Assembly (NCBI GenBank): GCA_030653365.1
Contig: JAURZL010000010.1
Coordinates: forward strand, 248,001 to 312,000
DNA length: 64,000 nt
Reading direction: 5' to 3'
DNA from: Anaerolineaceae bacterium
GTDB lineage: Bacteria > Chloroflexota > Anaerolineae > Anaerolineales > Anaerolineaceae
Both the position numbers and the translations under genes were made by a program. The notes under the pieces are model-generated. The model was not told where the DNA came from and searched no databases. It saw only the letters and a list, made by a program, of their open reading frames with translations. Position 1 is the stretch's first letter. Every line of letters begins with the position of its first letter. Of the stretch, positions 1 to 9,383 are shown piece after piece.

Positions 1-32
1 GCGCCCAGTCTACAAGCGATAAGGAGTTATTG

Positions 33-713
33 ATGAAGAATACAGTCCTAAATGTGCTCACCATTCTGGCTTTGCTCACAATAATGATATTTTGTGTTGT
101 CTTTGCTTTAATTTTCATAAACCCGCAAACAGCCATTAATCCATTACCTCCGGAAGAATTACCAGAATTATTGGTGCTTCCAACTGCGACTGCTACCTTA
201 CGACAATTACCAACTCTCTCGGATCCAACGGATGAGATTATTCTTACCAATACTCCTGAAAGCACACTACGGCCATCTTCGACCCCCTTGCCCACCTTTA
301 CCTCGTTTGTCCTCCCCACGGCGACAATTACAGTAACCCCCACACTGACACCGACTGAAACACCAACCGTAACACCCACCAGCGAACTCTTCCAATGCCT
401 GGTTTTATATAAGCAACCCAATGGGGCAACATTCCCTCCTGGTGGCGACTTTGATGGAAAATGGACGCTGCGGAATGTTGGTAAAGAACAATGGAGTACC
501 GATTTTGATTGGGTATTCGTCGGCGGCAATCGCTTCCAAACCGGTGCTGATTCAGTAGATTTGTCAGGATATATCAATCCGGGAAATGAAGTTGAGATCA
601 TTGTGGATATGCTGGCACCCGGGCAACCTGGAAGCTATTCAGCCAAATGGGCATTACGTGCGAACAATAACCTGTACTTCTGTGAAACGGAAATTACTCT
701 TACTGTTCGATAA
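33..713 (+). CDS. Secreted/anchored NBR1-type Ig-like domain protein with Thr/Pro-rich linker
   Basis: The protein has about 226 residues. An N-terminal hydrophobic segment (about residues 7-31) should anchor or export it. A low-complexity Thr/Pro/Ser linker follows (about 45-115), then a C-terminal beta domain (about 118-226) with the GGDFDGKWTLRNVG and LAPGQPGSYSAKWAL patterns of the Ig-like domain of NBR1, widespread in Anaerolineae surface proteins. I chose the ATG at 33 over the TTG at 30 because AAGGAG (21-26) sits six bases before it. The domain is probably a cell-surface binding or structural module. No catalytic residues are visible and the partner is unknown. A hairpin terminator follows. 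Confidence 0.8.
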   Translation: MKNTVLNVLTILALLTIMIFCVVFALIFINPQTAINPLPPEELPELLVLPTATATLRQLPTLSDPTDEIILTNTPESTLRPSSTPLPTFTSFVLPTATITVTPTLTPTETPTVTPTSELFQCLVLYKQPNGATFPPGGDFDGKWTLRNVGKEQWSTDFDWVFVGGNRFQTGADSVDLSGYINPGNEVEIIVDMLAPGQPGSYSAKWALRANNNLYFCETEITLTVR

Positions 714-781
714 TTATCCATCAAAAAGTACTCAAATCCAGGGCACCCTGATTTTTCGACAAATAAAATAGAAACAAAGGA

Positions 782-817
782 CTGAGTTCTGAACTGAAAA
801 GGACTCAGCCTTTTTTT
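782..817 (+). terminator. Rho-independent terminator after the Ig-like protein
   Basis: CTGAGT (782-787) can pair with ACTCAG (803-808), and seven T follow at 811-817. It ends the plus-strand transcript and overlaps the stop of the convergent esterase gene by two bases. Confidence 0.6.
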
Positions 818-1766
818 ACCAATTCTGCGTATACCAGGTAAGATATTCTGGCAAATGTGTCATCCAATATTCTACGGTATGTCCGCCAGAATTAACCGTA
901 TATTTCAGAGGATATTGATTTTTTTGTAGATCAAGCACAAATGGCTCACTGTATTTGCGGTATTGATCGACATCCCCAATGTCAAACCATAATGCTGGCT
1001 GATAAGCAGAAAATGATTGCTTCCATTCCTGAACTCGGTTCATATCACCTGCGAAGGTTGTGAAACTATGCGCGCCAACCCTGCCAAATGCATCTGGATA
1101 GGTGAAGCCAATCCGAACCGCCCAGTTACCCCCTCGCGAAATACCCCCAATTGCCCGATATTCCCATCCTTGACGCAGTTTGTATTGCTCCAATAACTGA
1201 GGCAATAAATCTTCTACTATCGCCAGATCATACTTGGAATTATATGAATTCGAAAGATATAGACGTTCAAAAGGCATTACAATCACCAGTGGCTCAATTC
1301 TTTCCTTGGTGATCCATTCATCAGCCAGGGTTGTCATACCCAAATTGATCCATTGATCATGTGCCCCATTCTGACCATGCAGCATTACCAGAAGCGGATA
1401 TCCATCCTTTTGATGGGTATCATAACAAGGGGGCAAATAAACATTGGCTTTGATATCCTCCCCCAGAATATCGGAATAAAAAGCTACCTCACTGATATTA
1501 CCGGTAGTTTCCAGACAGGGTATTTCTGTAGGTGTTGGTGTCGGAGATATTTCGGTGGCTATTGGTGTTGGAGTAGGTGATAAATGAATGGTAGGAAGAA
1601 TAATTTTTGTAGAGTCAGGTCTTTTTATGAAAGTCTCTTCGATGGTTTGAGTGGAAATTTGCTCATCAGATTCATCACTAAGTTGACATGCATGCAATAA
1701 TGTTCCCGCAGTCAAAAACAGAAGGAAAACCAGGCAAAAATTCAGATACTTCCTTGACGATTTCAT
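816..1766 (-). CDS. Lipoprotein esterase, putative esterase (esterase D/IroE-like) alpha/beta hydrolase
   Basis: This 316-residue protein starts with a lipoprotein signal ending in the lipobox-like LLHAC (Cys about 27), then a Ser/Thr/Pro-rich spacer, then an alpha/beta-hydrolase domain (about 90-316). The domain shows the nucleophile elbow GGISRGG (G-x-S-R-G-G), a LPPCYD start typical of the PF00756 putative esterase family, a likely acid in WFDIGDVD and a C-terminal SGGHTVEYW that supplies the catalytic His. It should hydrolyse an ester outside the membrane; the substrate cannot be told. It is transcribed alone, divergent from the tRNA-Pro gene whose promoter overlaps its 5' end. Confidence 0.8.
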   Translation of the reverse strand: MKSSRKYLNFCLVFLLFLTAGTLLHACQLSDESDEQISTQTIEETFIKRPDSTKIILPTIHLSPTPTPIATEISPTPTPTEIPCLETTGNISEVAFYSDILGEDIKANVYLPPCYDTHQKDGYPLLVMLHGQNGAHDQWINLGMTTLADEWITKERIEPLVIVMPFERLYLSNSYNSKYDLAIVEDLLPQLLEQYKLRQGWEYRAIGGISRGGNWAVRIGFTYPDAFGRVGAHSFTTFAGDMNRVQEWKQSFSAYQPALWFDIGDVDQYRKYSEPFVLDLQKNQYPLKYTVNSGGHTVEYWMTHLPEYLTWYTQNW

Positions 1767-1783
1767 CTGAATGCGATTATACT
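1754..1783 (+). promoter_or_regulatory. Sigma-70-like promoter of tRNA-Pro
   Basis: TTGACG (1754-1759) and TATACT (1778-1783) are separated by 18 bp. They lie just upstream of the tRNA at 1793, so the start point would be close to the mature 5' end. Confidence 0.6.
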
Positions 1784-1792
1784 CTCTTTGCT

Positions 1793-1869
1793 CGGGGTGT
1801 AGCGCAGTTGGTTAGCGTACCGCGTTTGGGACGCGGGGGTCGGCGGTTCGAGTCCGCCCACCCCGACCA
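1793..1869 (+). tRNA. tRNA-Pro (anticodon TGG), CCA encoded
   Basis: The acceptor arms CGGGGTG (1793-1799) and CACCCCG (1859-1865) pair fully. The anticodon stem CCGCG/CGCGG encloses the loop TTTGGGA, giving anticodon TGG. The T-arm GGTTCGAGTCC is present, and A plus a genomically encoded CCA end the molecule at 1869. Confidence 0.97.
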
Positions 1870-1876
1870 CGAAAGT

Positions 1877-1905
1877 CCGTCGAGATACCACCTCGACGGC
1901 TTTTT
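1877..1905 (+). terminator. Terminator of tRNA-Pro
   Basis: CCGTCGAG (1877-1884) pairs perfectly with CTCGACGG (1892-1899), followed by CTTTTT. It starts eight bases after the tRNA CCA end. Confidence 0.85.
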
Positions 1906-1937
1906 ATTTCAACATTTCATCTCAACATGAGGGTTCA

Positions 1938-2249
1938 ATGGCACGCAACAAATTTGATGGTATTTTGGCAGCAGTTCGGGTAAATGGAGATGGTGGTTTG
2001 GAAATTGCCCGTATTTTTGAACGTCACGGTGTGATATTTACCGACCATTTTCTTGTTGATCGCGATAATCTGATCAAACGGATAAAAGGTGGCCAAAAAT
2101 TCTTGACCGGTAAACGGCAATACAAAATGGGATCACGATTTGATACCGGCGAAGAAGTGCGTGTGGTCTCTTCGCAGGGAAAAGATTACCTGGTCGTTGG
2201 CGCTGTGGATGCTGACCGGGATCAATTGCAACTGGTTCCTCGCTTCTAA
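1938..2249 (+). CDS. Conserved-looking small protein of unknown function
   Basis: This 103-residue protein has no transmembrane segment or signal peptide and no domain I recognise. The first half reads as mixed alpha/beta with a VIFTDHFLVDRDNL stretch. The last 30 residues (GEEVRVVSSQGKDYLVVGAVDAD) look like a small beta barrel similar to KOW/SH3-type folds, which is only a shape impression. GAGGG sits five bases before the ATG. Its stop overlaps the glycosyltransferase start (TAATG at 2247-2251), so it is the first gene of an operon with that enzyme and RNase HII and is almost certainly translated. Confidence 0.75.
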   Translation: MARNKFDGILAAVRVNGDGGLEIARIFERHGVIFTDHFLVDRDNLIKRIKGGQKFLTGKRQYKMGSRFDTGEEVRVVSSQGKDYLVVGAVDADRDQLQLVPRF

Positions 2250-2992
2250 TGGTCGACGTTTATCTTTCCATCATCATTCCAGCACATAACGAAGAAGAGC
2301 GTTTACCGCCTTCTTTGGTGAAAGTGGATGAATTTATACGCCAACAGCCGTATAAATCAGAAGTTATTGTTGTAGAAAATGGCAGTCATGACAGAACATT
2401 GGAAATTGCCCAATCCTTTCAGGATAAAATGCCCTCGCTGCGTGTTATTCAGGAACAACAAAGTGGAAAAGGATTGGCTGTACGCAGCGGAATGATGGCT
2501 GCTCAAGGTCAGTATCGCATCTTTTGTGATGCAGATTTTTCGATGCCGGTCACAGAAATCAGCAAATTTATTCCAAAAACCGGTGAAAAGTATGATATTG
2601 CTATCGCTTCCCGTGAATTACCTGATTCGAAACGGGTGGACGAACCAGAATTCCGCCATCTGATCGGACGGGTCTTCAACAGCCTGGTGCGTTATACTTT
2701 ATTGCCAGGATTACAGGATACCCAGTGTGGTTTTAAAGCCTTTCGTGGCGATGTAGCTGACCATCTTTTCCGTATGCAGACCCTGACCGGCTGGTCATTT
2801 GATGCTGAGTTACTTTTTATCGCACAGAGACTCGGATACAATATCATTGAAGTACCGATCACCTGGTATTACAAACCAGGCACTCGTTTGCACATCGTCA
2901 AAGATTCAATCAAGATGGCATCCGATCTGTTCACCATCCGTCGCAATGCCAATCAGGGGATGTATGATCAGAAAACCCAGAATAGTTCTTGA
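2249..2992 (+). CDS. Family 2 glycosyltransferase (dolichyl/undecaprenyl-phosphate sugar synthase-like)
   Basis: The 247-residue GT-A enzyme opens with [14 protein letters not shown] (residues 7-20), the nucleotide-sugar binding start of GT2 enzymes, and has the metal-binding DAD at 94-96. The later [10 protein letters not shown] and [11 protein letters not shown] segments match dolichyl-phosphate glucosyl/mannosyl transferase homologues, which charge a polyprenyl phosphate with a hexose at the inner membrane face. There is no C-terminal membrane segment, so it is likely peripheral. It is translationally coupled to the upstream gene (1-base overlap) and overlaps the RNase HII start by 29 bases. 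The exact sugar cannot be told. Confidence 0.87.
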   Translation: MVDVYLSIIIPAHNEEERLPPSLVKVDEFIRQQPYKSEVIVVENGSHDRTLEIAQSFQDKMPSLRVIQEQQSGKGLAVRSGMMAAQGQYRIFCDADFSMPVTEISKFIPKTGEKYDIAIASRELPDSKRVDEPEFRHLIGRVFNSLVRYTLLPGLQDTQCGFKAFRGDVADHLFRMQTLTGWSFDAELLFIAQRLGYNIIEVPITWYYKPGTRLHIVKDSIKMASDLFTIRRNANQGMYDQKTQNSS

Positions 2993-3635
2993 GATTCCCC
3001 CTGCTCCTGATCTGACCAACGAACATAGTCTATGGAAAGGTGGGATACGTTTGGTTGCAGGGCTGGATGAAGCTGGTCGGGGAGCCTGGGCAGGACCTGT
3101 TGTCGCCGCCGTAGTCATCCTTCCTCAAATCGCCAATCTGGAGAAAAATTTATTGGGGGTACGAGATTCAAAACAAATGAATGCCCGGCTACGTGAATAT
3201 TGGGCGGAAATCATTAGAGATCAGGCACAAGCCTGGGGCATAGGTTATGCAGAACATTCCGAAATTGATCAGCTGGGAATTGTACCAGCCACTCGCTTGG
3301 CCATGCAGCGAGCACTGAGTAAATTATCTGAGACTCCAGATCACCTATTAATTGATGCTCTCCTTTTGCCTGCCGTTGACAAGCCCCAAACTGCACTCGT
3401 CAAAGGTGATCAACGTAGCTTGAGCATTGCAGCTGCATCAATTCTCGCAAAAACCACCCGGGATGCTTTGATGCGCCTGCAGGACACTTGCTTCCCACTA
3501 TATGGCTTCATACGACACAAAGGTTATGGTACTCGATACCATCAGCAAGCATTGTTAGAAAATGGTCCCTGCCCCATCCACCGAATGAGTTTCCGTCCTC
3601 TTAGAGAGCGATCCGGAAAGATTGACCCAACATAA
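2964..3635 (+). CDS. rnhB: Ribonuclease HII
   Basis: RNase HII removes RNA from RNA-DNA hybrids, including single misincorporated ribonucleotides. From the ATG at 2964 the protein has 223 residues, normal for the family. The signature [17 protein letters not shown] gives the acidic pair D35-E36. [10 protein letters not shown] follows, the third acidic residue is in LLIDAL, and the end HRMSFRPL is typical. The frame is open further upstream inside the glycosyltransferase gene, but family alignment supports the start at 2964. The 29-base overlap indicates coupled translation. Confidence 0.93.
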   Translation: MIRKPRIVLEIPPAPDLTNEHSLWKGGIRLVAGLDEAGRGAWAGPVVAAVVILPQIANLEKNLLGVRDSKQMNARLREYWAEIIRDQAQAWGIGYAEHSEIDQLGIVPATRLAMQRALSKLSETPDHLLIDALLLPAVDKPQTALVKGDQRSLSIAAASILAKTTRDALMRLQDTCFPLYGFIRHKGYGTRYHQQALLENGPCPIHRMSFRPLRERSGKIDPT

Positions 3636-3704
3636 ATTATTGAATTAATTTTTTCGAAAGCTCAAACCTGATTTCTGAATCCTGAATCATAAATCCTTCA
3701 TTCG

Positions 3705-6533
3705 CTACCTGCTAATTGCTCTCCGTGTAACAAACATCTTCGCCAACTCTGCAGCGATGGATGGGATCAGCAATAGTGGCAAAATTAATCGCCATTCAGT
3801 CCAACCCAATGGAACGGTATGGAAAATGTTGTTGAAAAAAGGCACGTACAAAATCAATAATAAAAGTGCCAGAGAAGATGCCACGGCGATATTCATCCAT
3901 TTGTTGTTGAAGATTCCAATTTTCAGAATCGGATAACGTTCGGACCGGGCTGTATATGCCCGCAACAATTCTGAACTGGCCAGGGTGATGAATGCCATTG
4001 TCTCAGCCATTAATCGATCGTGCTTCAACCCCACGCCAAAGGCAAACAGGGTAATAAAAGTGATAGCTACGGTCTGAATGAGCACCCCATTGAGCATAAA
4101 GCGATTGATGATCGGCTCTTTAGGTGGACGTGGTTTTTGCTGCATGATATCCGGATCACCTTTTTCGGTACCAAGTGCCAACGCTGGTGCACCATCGGTA
4201 ACCAGGTTGAGCAATAATAATTGAATGGGGGCTAATGGCGAGAATACCTCTCCGGCCGCAAAAGGATACAAATATCGTCCAAAAGCTGTCGCCAGGAAGA
4301 TGATCATAATTTCTGCCAGGTTACACGAGATCAGATAATACACAAATTTGCGAATATTGGAATAAATTATCCGACCTTGCTCAACCGCTGCTACAATACT
4401 GGCATAATTATCATCAGTCAAGACCATATCAGCTGTGTCTTTGGCAACATCGGTACCAGTGATCCCCATGGCAACACCAATATCTGCGAGCTTGATGGCA
4501 GGGGCGTCATTAACACCATCACCTGTCATCGCGACCACCTCTCCTTCCGACCTTAATGCCTCCACAATGCGCATTTTATGTTCAGGCGAAACACGTGCAA
4601 ACACATCTGTAATTTTGACCGCTTCTCGCAATTCTGAATCACTCATTTCATCCATATCATAACCAGTGATCACCTGATGGCCACCTTGCAGGAGATTTAT
4701 ATCGCGGGCGATGGCACGCGCTGTGTTGGGATAATCACCCGTGATCATAATTGTGCGGATTCCAGCGCTGCGCGCCAGTTCCAATGCCGGTTGCACCTCT
4801 TTGCGAGCCGGGTCAATCATTCCTATTAATCCCACAAAGATCATATTTTGTTCCAGCTCATCACTGTTGATTTCCTCTGGCAAAACATTCACCACTCGGT
4901 ACGCTGCCCCCAAAACCCGTAAGGCGTCTTGAGTCATATCGTCATTGGCAGCCATGATTTTTGCCTTCATTTCAGCGGTCAATGGAACCGGTTTATCATC
5001 CATTGTCTGATAGGAATCACAAAGTGTCAGGACAATATCCGGTGCACCTTTAACTGCGATTGCATAATGTTTACGTTCGGTGTCGTCGTCGAAGGGAGAA
5101 ATGTCATCCGGTCCAGGTTCATCGATTTCGTGAATTGTAAGCATACGTTTACGCACCGAATCGAAAGGTATTTCCTGTGCACGCGGATATTTTTGATTTA
5201 GCAGTTTTTGAACCTCACCAGCTTTGGCAGCGGCAACAATCATTGCACCTTCCGTTGGGTCACCGATAATCCGGAATTGCTTTTCCTGACCTTCAACTTC
5301 CATTTCTTCAAGGTATGAGTCATTGTTCATTGCTCCCACCCACAGCGTGGACATAATGCCTTGATAGAGATAAATATCGACAGGTTTGTTATTGACCAGG
5401 AATTCACCTTCGGGTCGGTAACCGCGTCCACTGACCTCTACAAATTGGCCATCCGACCAGAGCCGTGTGACAGTCATCTCATTCTGGGTCAGTGTACCGG
5501 TTTTGTCGGAGCAGATGATCGTAGCAGAACCCAATGTCTCCACGGAAGATAAACGTCGGATAAGAGCATGCCGGTTGATCATCTCACGCATTCCAAGTGC
5601 CAGACTGATGGTCACGATCGCTGGCAATCCTTCCGGAACGGCAGCAATCGCCAGGCTGACCGCAACCATGAACATTTCCAATAAGTCGCCGCCCCGTAAA
5701 ACACCAATACCCAGAACCAAAGCACACACGATTATGGCTGCCCAACCGAGGGTTTTTCCGAGCTGATCCAGGCGTCTTTGTAGCGGGGTTTGTTCATCTT
5801 CCACCGATTTCAACATCGTTGCAATCATACCCAGTTGGGTACCCATGCCAGTGTCCACCACTACACCACGTCCTCGTCCATAGGAGACGGTTGTACCCAT
5901 GAAGGCTGTATTTTTTCGATCACCGAGAGATGCTTTTTTATCCATAACCAGTGAAGCATTTTTTTGTACCGGTACCGATTCACCAGTTAAGGCTGCTTCC
6001 TCCACCCGCAGATTAATCGCTTCAACTAAACGCACATCCGCAGGAATAAAATATCCAGCCTCGAGAAAAACGATATCTCCAGGTACGAGTAGATGAGATG
6101 GAATCGTAACACGTCTTCCATTTCGTAGTACCTGTGCATCCGGCGCTGCCAATTTTTTCAAAGTTGCCAGTGCCTGCTCAGCCCGGTTCTCCTGAACGAC
6201 ACCCATGATCGTATTCAAAACCACAATCGCAATAATCGCACTGGCATCCACATATTCACCCAGAAAAGCGGAAATGATCGAAGCAACAATCAACAGAATA
6301 ACAACGAAATTATTCAGTTGGCGAAAAACCATTTGAAAAAAGGTTGTTCGTTTCCCTTCCTCCAATTGATTAGGCCCGTATTCAAGCAACCGCTTTTCCG
6401 CTTCTTCAATGCTTAGCCCTTTTTCCAATTCAGTGGCTAGTTTTTGTAGTGTCTCATCCCCGCTGATGGCATGCCAGGAAAAAGAAACATCCTGTTTTGA
6501 ATCTGAATTAACAATAACTTTGTTAACAGCCAT
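3705..6533 (-). CDS. P-type Ca2+-transporting ATPase (type IIA, SERCA-like)
   Basis: This 942-residue protein is a full-length cation pump. It has an N-terminal cation-ATPase domain, actuator TGES at 183-186, M4 motif VPEGLP around 299-304, phosphorylation site DKTGT with Asp343, and the hinge TGDGVNDAPA near 690. The M6 motif NLVTDGAPALALG carries the Asn, Thr and Asp that bind Ca2+ in SERCA pumps. It should export Ca2+ (possibly Mn2+) from the cytoplasm using ATP. A close call between PMCA and SERCA subtypes is not possible by eye. It is monocistronic, 69 bp convergent to rnhB and downstream of glgC. Confidence 0.92.
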   Translation of the reverse strand: MAVNKVIVNSDSKQDVSFSWHAISGDETLQKLATELEKGLSIEEAEKRLLEYGPNQLEEGKRTTFFQMVFRQLNNFVVILLIVASIISAFLGEYVDASAIIAIVVLNTIMGVVQENRAEQALATLKKLAAPDAQVLRNGRRVTIPSHLLVPGDIVFLEAGYFIPADVRLVEAINLRVEEAALTGESVPVQKNASLVMDKKASLGDRKNTAFMGTTVSYGRGRGVVVDTGMGTQLGMIATMLKSVEDEQTPLQRRLDQLGKTLGWAAIIVCALVLGIGVLRGGDLLEMFMVAVSLAIAAVPEGLPAIVTISLALGMREMINRHALIRRLSSVETLGSATIICSDKTGTLTQNEMTVTRLWSDGQFVEVSGRGYRPEGEFLVNNKPVDIYLYQGIMSTLWVGAMNNDSYLEEMEVEGQEKQFRIIGDPTEGAMIVAAAKAGEVQKLLNQKYPRAQEIPFDSVRKRMLTIHEIDEPGPDDISPFDDDTERKHYAIAVKGAPDIVLTLCDSYQTMDDKPVPLTAEMKAKIMAANDDMTQDALRVLGAAYRVVNVLPEEINSDELEQNMIFVGLIGMIDPARKEVQPALELARSAGIRTIMITGDYPNTARAIARDINLLQGGHQVITGYDMDEMSDSELREAVKITDVFARVSPEHKMRIVEALRSEGEVVAMTGDGVNDAPAIKLADIGVAMGITGTDVAKDTADMVLTDDNYASIVAAVEQGRIIYSNIRKFVYYLISCNLAEIMIIFLATAFGRYLYPFAAGEVFSPLAPIQLLLLNLVTDGAPALALGTEKGDPDIMQQKPRPPKEPIINRFMLNGVLIQTVAITFITLFAFGVGLKHDRLMAETMAFITLASSELLRAYTARSERYPILKIGIFNNKWMNIAVASSLALLLLILYVPFFNNIFHTVPLGWTEWRLILPLLLIPSIAAELAKMFVTRRAISR

Positions 6534-6612
6534 GTAATCTCCTTAATTAAGATAAATAATGGAAGAATTCGAAGTCTAAAAAAGGACAGGAAAAAACCTG
6601 TCCTCAATTTTA

Positions 6613-7914
6613 CTACAAAGTTTCACCTGGAACGGGACCGATGAAAGTGCCATTCGGGATGATGGCATTCTTAGGAATTATAACAATTCCATCATGAACC
6701 GAGAATAACTCTTCATCAATTTCAGTTCCACGGGGGAAGGGACGGATAACAACGCCGCGACCAATACGGACATTTTTATCCAGAATAGCACCTTCAATGT
6801 AAGAGCCATTACCAACGCCTAGGGGTATTTCATGTTCATTAACACCCGGCACATAGCTCTCTTTTGAACAAGCAGAAATCCGATCATAATAATCAGAGCC
6901 CATCATAATCGTATCAATAATTCTGACGCCTGAGCGAATCTGAGAGCGCAACCCAATGATCGAATGGCGAATCTCTGCATGATTGATACAACAACCATCG
7001 GTCAATAAGACCCGTTCCAGCATGCTGTTTTCTATCGTTGATCCAGGCAAGAAACGGGGATGAGAATAAATCGGACTGCGCTGATCAAAGAAATTAAATT
7101 GTGAATCTGGGCCGGTCAGCAAAAGGTTGGTGTCATAGAAGGAGCGAATAGTTCCAATATCTTCCCAATAGCCATCAAAATCAAAACCAAATACCTTTTT
7201 CCGATCTATTGCATAAGGGATTACATGTTTCCCAAAATCTTCCATGGTTGTGTGTTCCAGCATCTCGATGAGCACTTCCGTATTAAAAAGATAAATACCC
7301 ATTGATCCCAGGTAAGGTCGCACCTCATCATCCCGGCTAACCATATCAGCCAGCACTTCTGGATCGGTTGGTTTTTCAGCAAAACGGGTGATTTCATAAT
7401 CGGATGCTCGTTTCAAGATCCCAAAACGATCTGCTTCATTTTTTCGGATCGGTTGCACGGCGATGGTGATATCGGCATTCTTCTCCCAATGGAAACGAGC
7501 CATCTCTTCATAATCCATACGGTAGAGATGATCGCCAGCCAGGATCAACACATAGGGAGTACGGGCGGATCTGATCTCAAACAATTGCTTACGCACTGCA
7601 TCAGCGGTTCCCTGGTACCAATCAGCGGTATTGATAGTTTGTTCTGCTGCCCAGATCTGAACCCAGCCTGTATGAAAAGCATCAAATTGATAAGTGCGGG
7701 TGATATGCCGATGTAATGATACTGAATTAAATTGGGTCAGTACAGCCATTTTATAAATGCCGGAATTGATACAATTACTGATCGGAATATCAATCAAACG
7801 ATATTTTCCTGCGATGGGAACAGCCGGTTTGGAGCGCATGGTTGTCAGTGGTTGTAAGCGAGTACCACGACCACCGCCTAAAATTACTGCTAATACCTGA
7901 TCCATCTTTGACAT
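6613..7914 (-). CDS. glgC: Glucose-1-phosphate adenylyltransferase (ADP-glucose pyrophosphorylase)
   Basis: The enzyme makes ADP-glucose from ATP and glucose-1-phosphate, the committed step of bacterial glycogen synthesis. It has 433 residues. The nucleotidyl-transferase start ILGGGRGTRLQPLT (residues 11-24) is followed by KPAVPIAGKYRLIDIPISN, which carries substrate-binding residues. A central AGDHLYRMDY and a C-terminal left-handed beta helix (about 300-430, with IGRGVVI-type turns) complete the family layout. No other glycogen gene lies nearby. The next minus-strand gene downstream is the Ca2+-ATPase, 79 bp away. Confidence 0.95.
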   Translation of the reverse strand: MSKMDQVLAVILGGGRGTRLQPLTTMRSKPAVPIAGKYRLIDIPISNCINSGIYKMAVLTQFNSVSLHRHITRTYQFDAFHTGWVQIWAAEQTINTADWYQGTADAVRKQLFEIRSARTPYVLILAGDHLYRMDYEEMARFHWEKNADITIAVQPIRKNEADRFGILKRASDYEITRFAEKPTDPEVLADMVSRDDEVRPYLGSMGIYLFNTEVLIEMLEHTTMEDFGKHVIPYAIDRKKVFGFDFDGYWEDIGTIRSFYDTNLLLTGPDSQFNFFDQRSPIYSHPRFLPGSTIENSMLERVLLTDGCCINHAEIRHSIIGLRSQIRSGVRIIDTIMMGSDYYDRISACSKESYVPGVNEHEIPLGVGNGSYIEGAILDKNVRIGRGVVIRPFPRGTEIDEELFSVHDGIVIIPKNAIIPNGTFIGPVPGETL

Positions 7915-8092
7915 ATCATCCTCCCGAAACCAAATTGATTCTAATAATTATAGAATAGCGCTGATCGGTCGTCCAGTCAATTTGCTTTTGCTTTTTAAAA
8001 CACTCATTTTCACGGATTGATCCACACTGGAATGTTACAATAAAAATAATAAACCCGACAAACATCAAAGCGATATTTCTGAAAGCAAATAA

Positions 8093-9325
8093 ATGCCCCT
8101 TACCCTGAATCCCAACAAAGTTCTGACACCTCTTGGAATTGGATTGGCTCTTTCATTACTGGGTGATGCGACTCTGTATGCTGTACTGCCTTCACCAGAG
8201 ATTGCCATGCAAGCCGGGTTAAGTATGGCGATGGTGGGTTTTTTATTAGGCATCAATCGTTTGGTACGACTTCTGTTTAATGGGATGGCTGGCTGGATCT
8301 ACGACCGTCTGCCACGTCGTCCTTTGATGTTGATCTCACTCGCAATCGGGACAGTCTCTACCGCTTTTTATGCCTTTGGATCTGGACCATTCCTTTTAAC
8401 AACGGGTCGTGTTCTTTGGGGTTTGGCGTGGTCAGGATTATGGATTGGTGCCAACAGCATGACCCTGGATATCTCCAATGATATAAACCGTGGGCGCATC
8501 AATGGTCGTTTACAAATGTGGTTTTTTATTGGTGTGGCTTTATCCTCTTTTCTTGGTGGATTATTCACCGATCTATTTACCTACCGTGGTGGTTTATGGA
8601 TCAGTTCGCTGCTTTCTTTTGTAGGCTTTCTGGTCTGGCTGCGCTTTCTCCCGGAAACCCGTCCTGAAAAACCGCGACAGTTCGTTGCAGCAAATGACTC
8701 ATTGCAACACAAAAATCACTTTCCATGGAAATTGACACTTGCCTGCAGCTTTCCGTTTTTCATCAATCGTGTCATTTTCACCGGCATACTTGGCGCTACC
8801 ACCATCCTTTGGCTCTCACAATTTGTTTCCGATGGCAGTCTGGCGTTCAATCGGTTCGCAATTCCACTGGCAACCATGAGTGGCACGTTCATAGCAATCC
8901 GCGTTTTGGTGAGCATCATCAGCGTCCCCCAAATTGGCTTGCTCTCCGACTGGATCAACCGGCGATGGCTGATTTTGGTTTTATTATTTTTCATTTGCGG
9001 TGCAGGCGGATTGGTTTTGCTGGCAGTCCAGAATATCTGGATCTCAGTCATTGGTGTGATTTTGTCAGCCATAGCTGGTGGCAGTGTTCCGGCCCTGATT
9101 CCCACAATTATAGGTGACCGAATCCCGCAACATCAGCGCGGTCGTTCATTGGGCTATATTTTCACTGTTGGCGATCTAGGCTCGGCAATTGGACCACCGA
9201 TAGCGCTCAGCCTTGTGGGAATAATCAGCCTGCCCAATCTATTCCTGGGTTGTGGTATGCTTTTGGCTTTGACCGGATTATATACAACTATCTTTGCCTG
9301 GCAGGAACACAAACAGCAAGTTTAA
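8093..9325 (+). CDS. MFS transporter
   Basis: This 410-residue membrane protein has about 12 hydrophobic segments and the MFS loop 2-3 signature in the form GMAGWIYDRLPRRPLM (about 65-80). A related loop GLLSDWINRRWL occurs in the second half, as expected for two homologous six-helix bundles. It should move a small solute or drug by secondary transport; the substrate cannot be read. It is a single gene, divergent from glgC, and ends at a hairpin shared with the convergent OsmC gene. Confidence 0.85.
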   Translation: MPLTLNPNKVLTPLGIGLALSLLGDATLYAVLPSPEIAMQAGLSMAMVGFLLGINRLVRLLFNGMAGWIYDRLPRRPLMLISLAIGTVSTAFYAFGSGPFLLTTGRVLWGLAWSGLWIGANSMTLDISNDINRGRINGRLQMWFFIGVALSSFLGGLFTDLFTYRGGLWISSLLSFVGFLVWLRFLPETRPEKPRQFVAANDSLQHKNHFPWKLTLACSFPFFINRVIFTGILGATTILWLSQFVSDGSLAFNRFAIPLATMSGTFIAIRVLVSIISVPQIGLLSDWINRRWLILVLLFFICGAGGLVLLAVQNIWISVIGVILSAIAGGSVPALIPTIIGDRIPQHQRGRSLGYIFTVGDLGSAIGPPIALSLVGIISLPNLFLGCGMLLALTGLYTTIFAWQEHKQQV

Positions 9326-9332
9326 ATTTAAA

Positions 9333-9359
9333 AAGCCTGATTGAAGTTGAATCAGGCTT
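9333..9359. terminator. Bidirectional terminator between MFS and OsmC genes
   Basis: AAGCCTGATT (9333-9342) and AATCAGGCTT (9350-9359) form a perfect 10-bp stem with a 7-base loop. The T-rich flank TTTTAAATTT lies on the minus-strand side, so it mainly serves the OsmC gene. Confidence 0.75.
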
Positions 9360-9383
9360 CCTATTATTATGGAAAACCAGAGT

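Noticed and set aside
1688..1930. Plus-strand 80-codon frame spanning tRNA-Pro
   Set aside because: It runs through the tRNA and its terminator and overlaps the esterase start.
3636..3704. Terminator between rnhB and the Ca2+-ATPase
   Set aside because: Only short imperfect repeats around TTTCTGAATCCTGAATCA were seen, without a clear stem and T-run.
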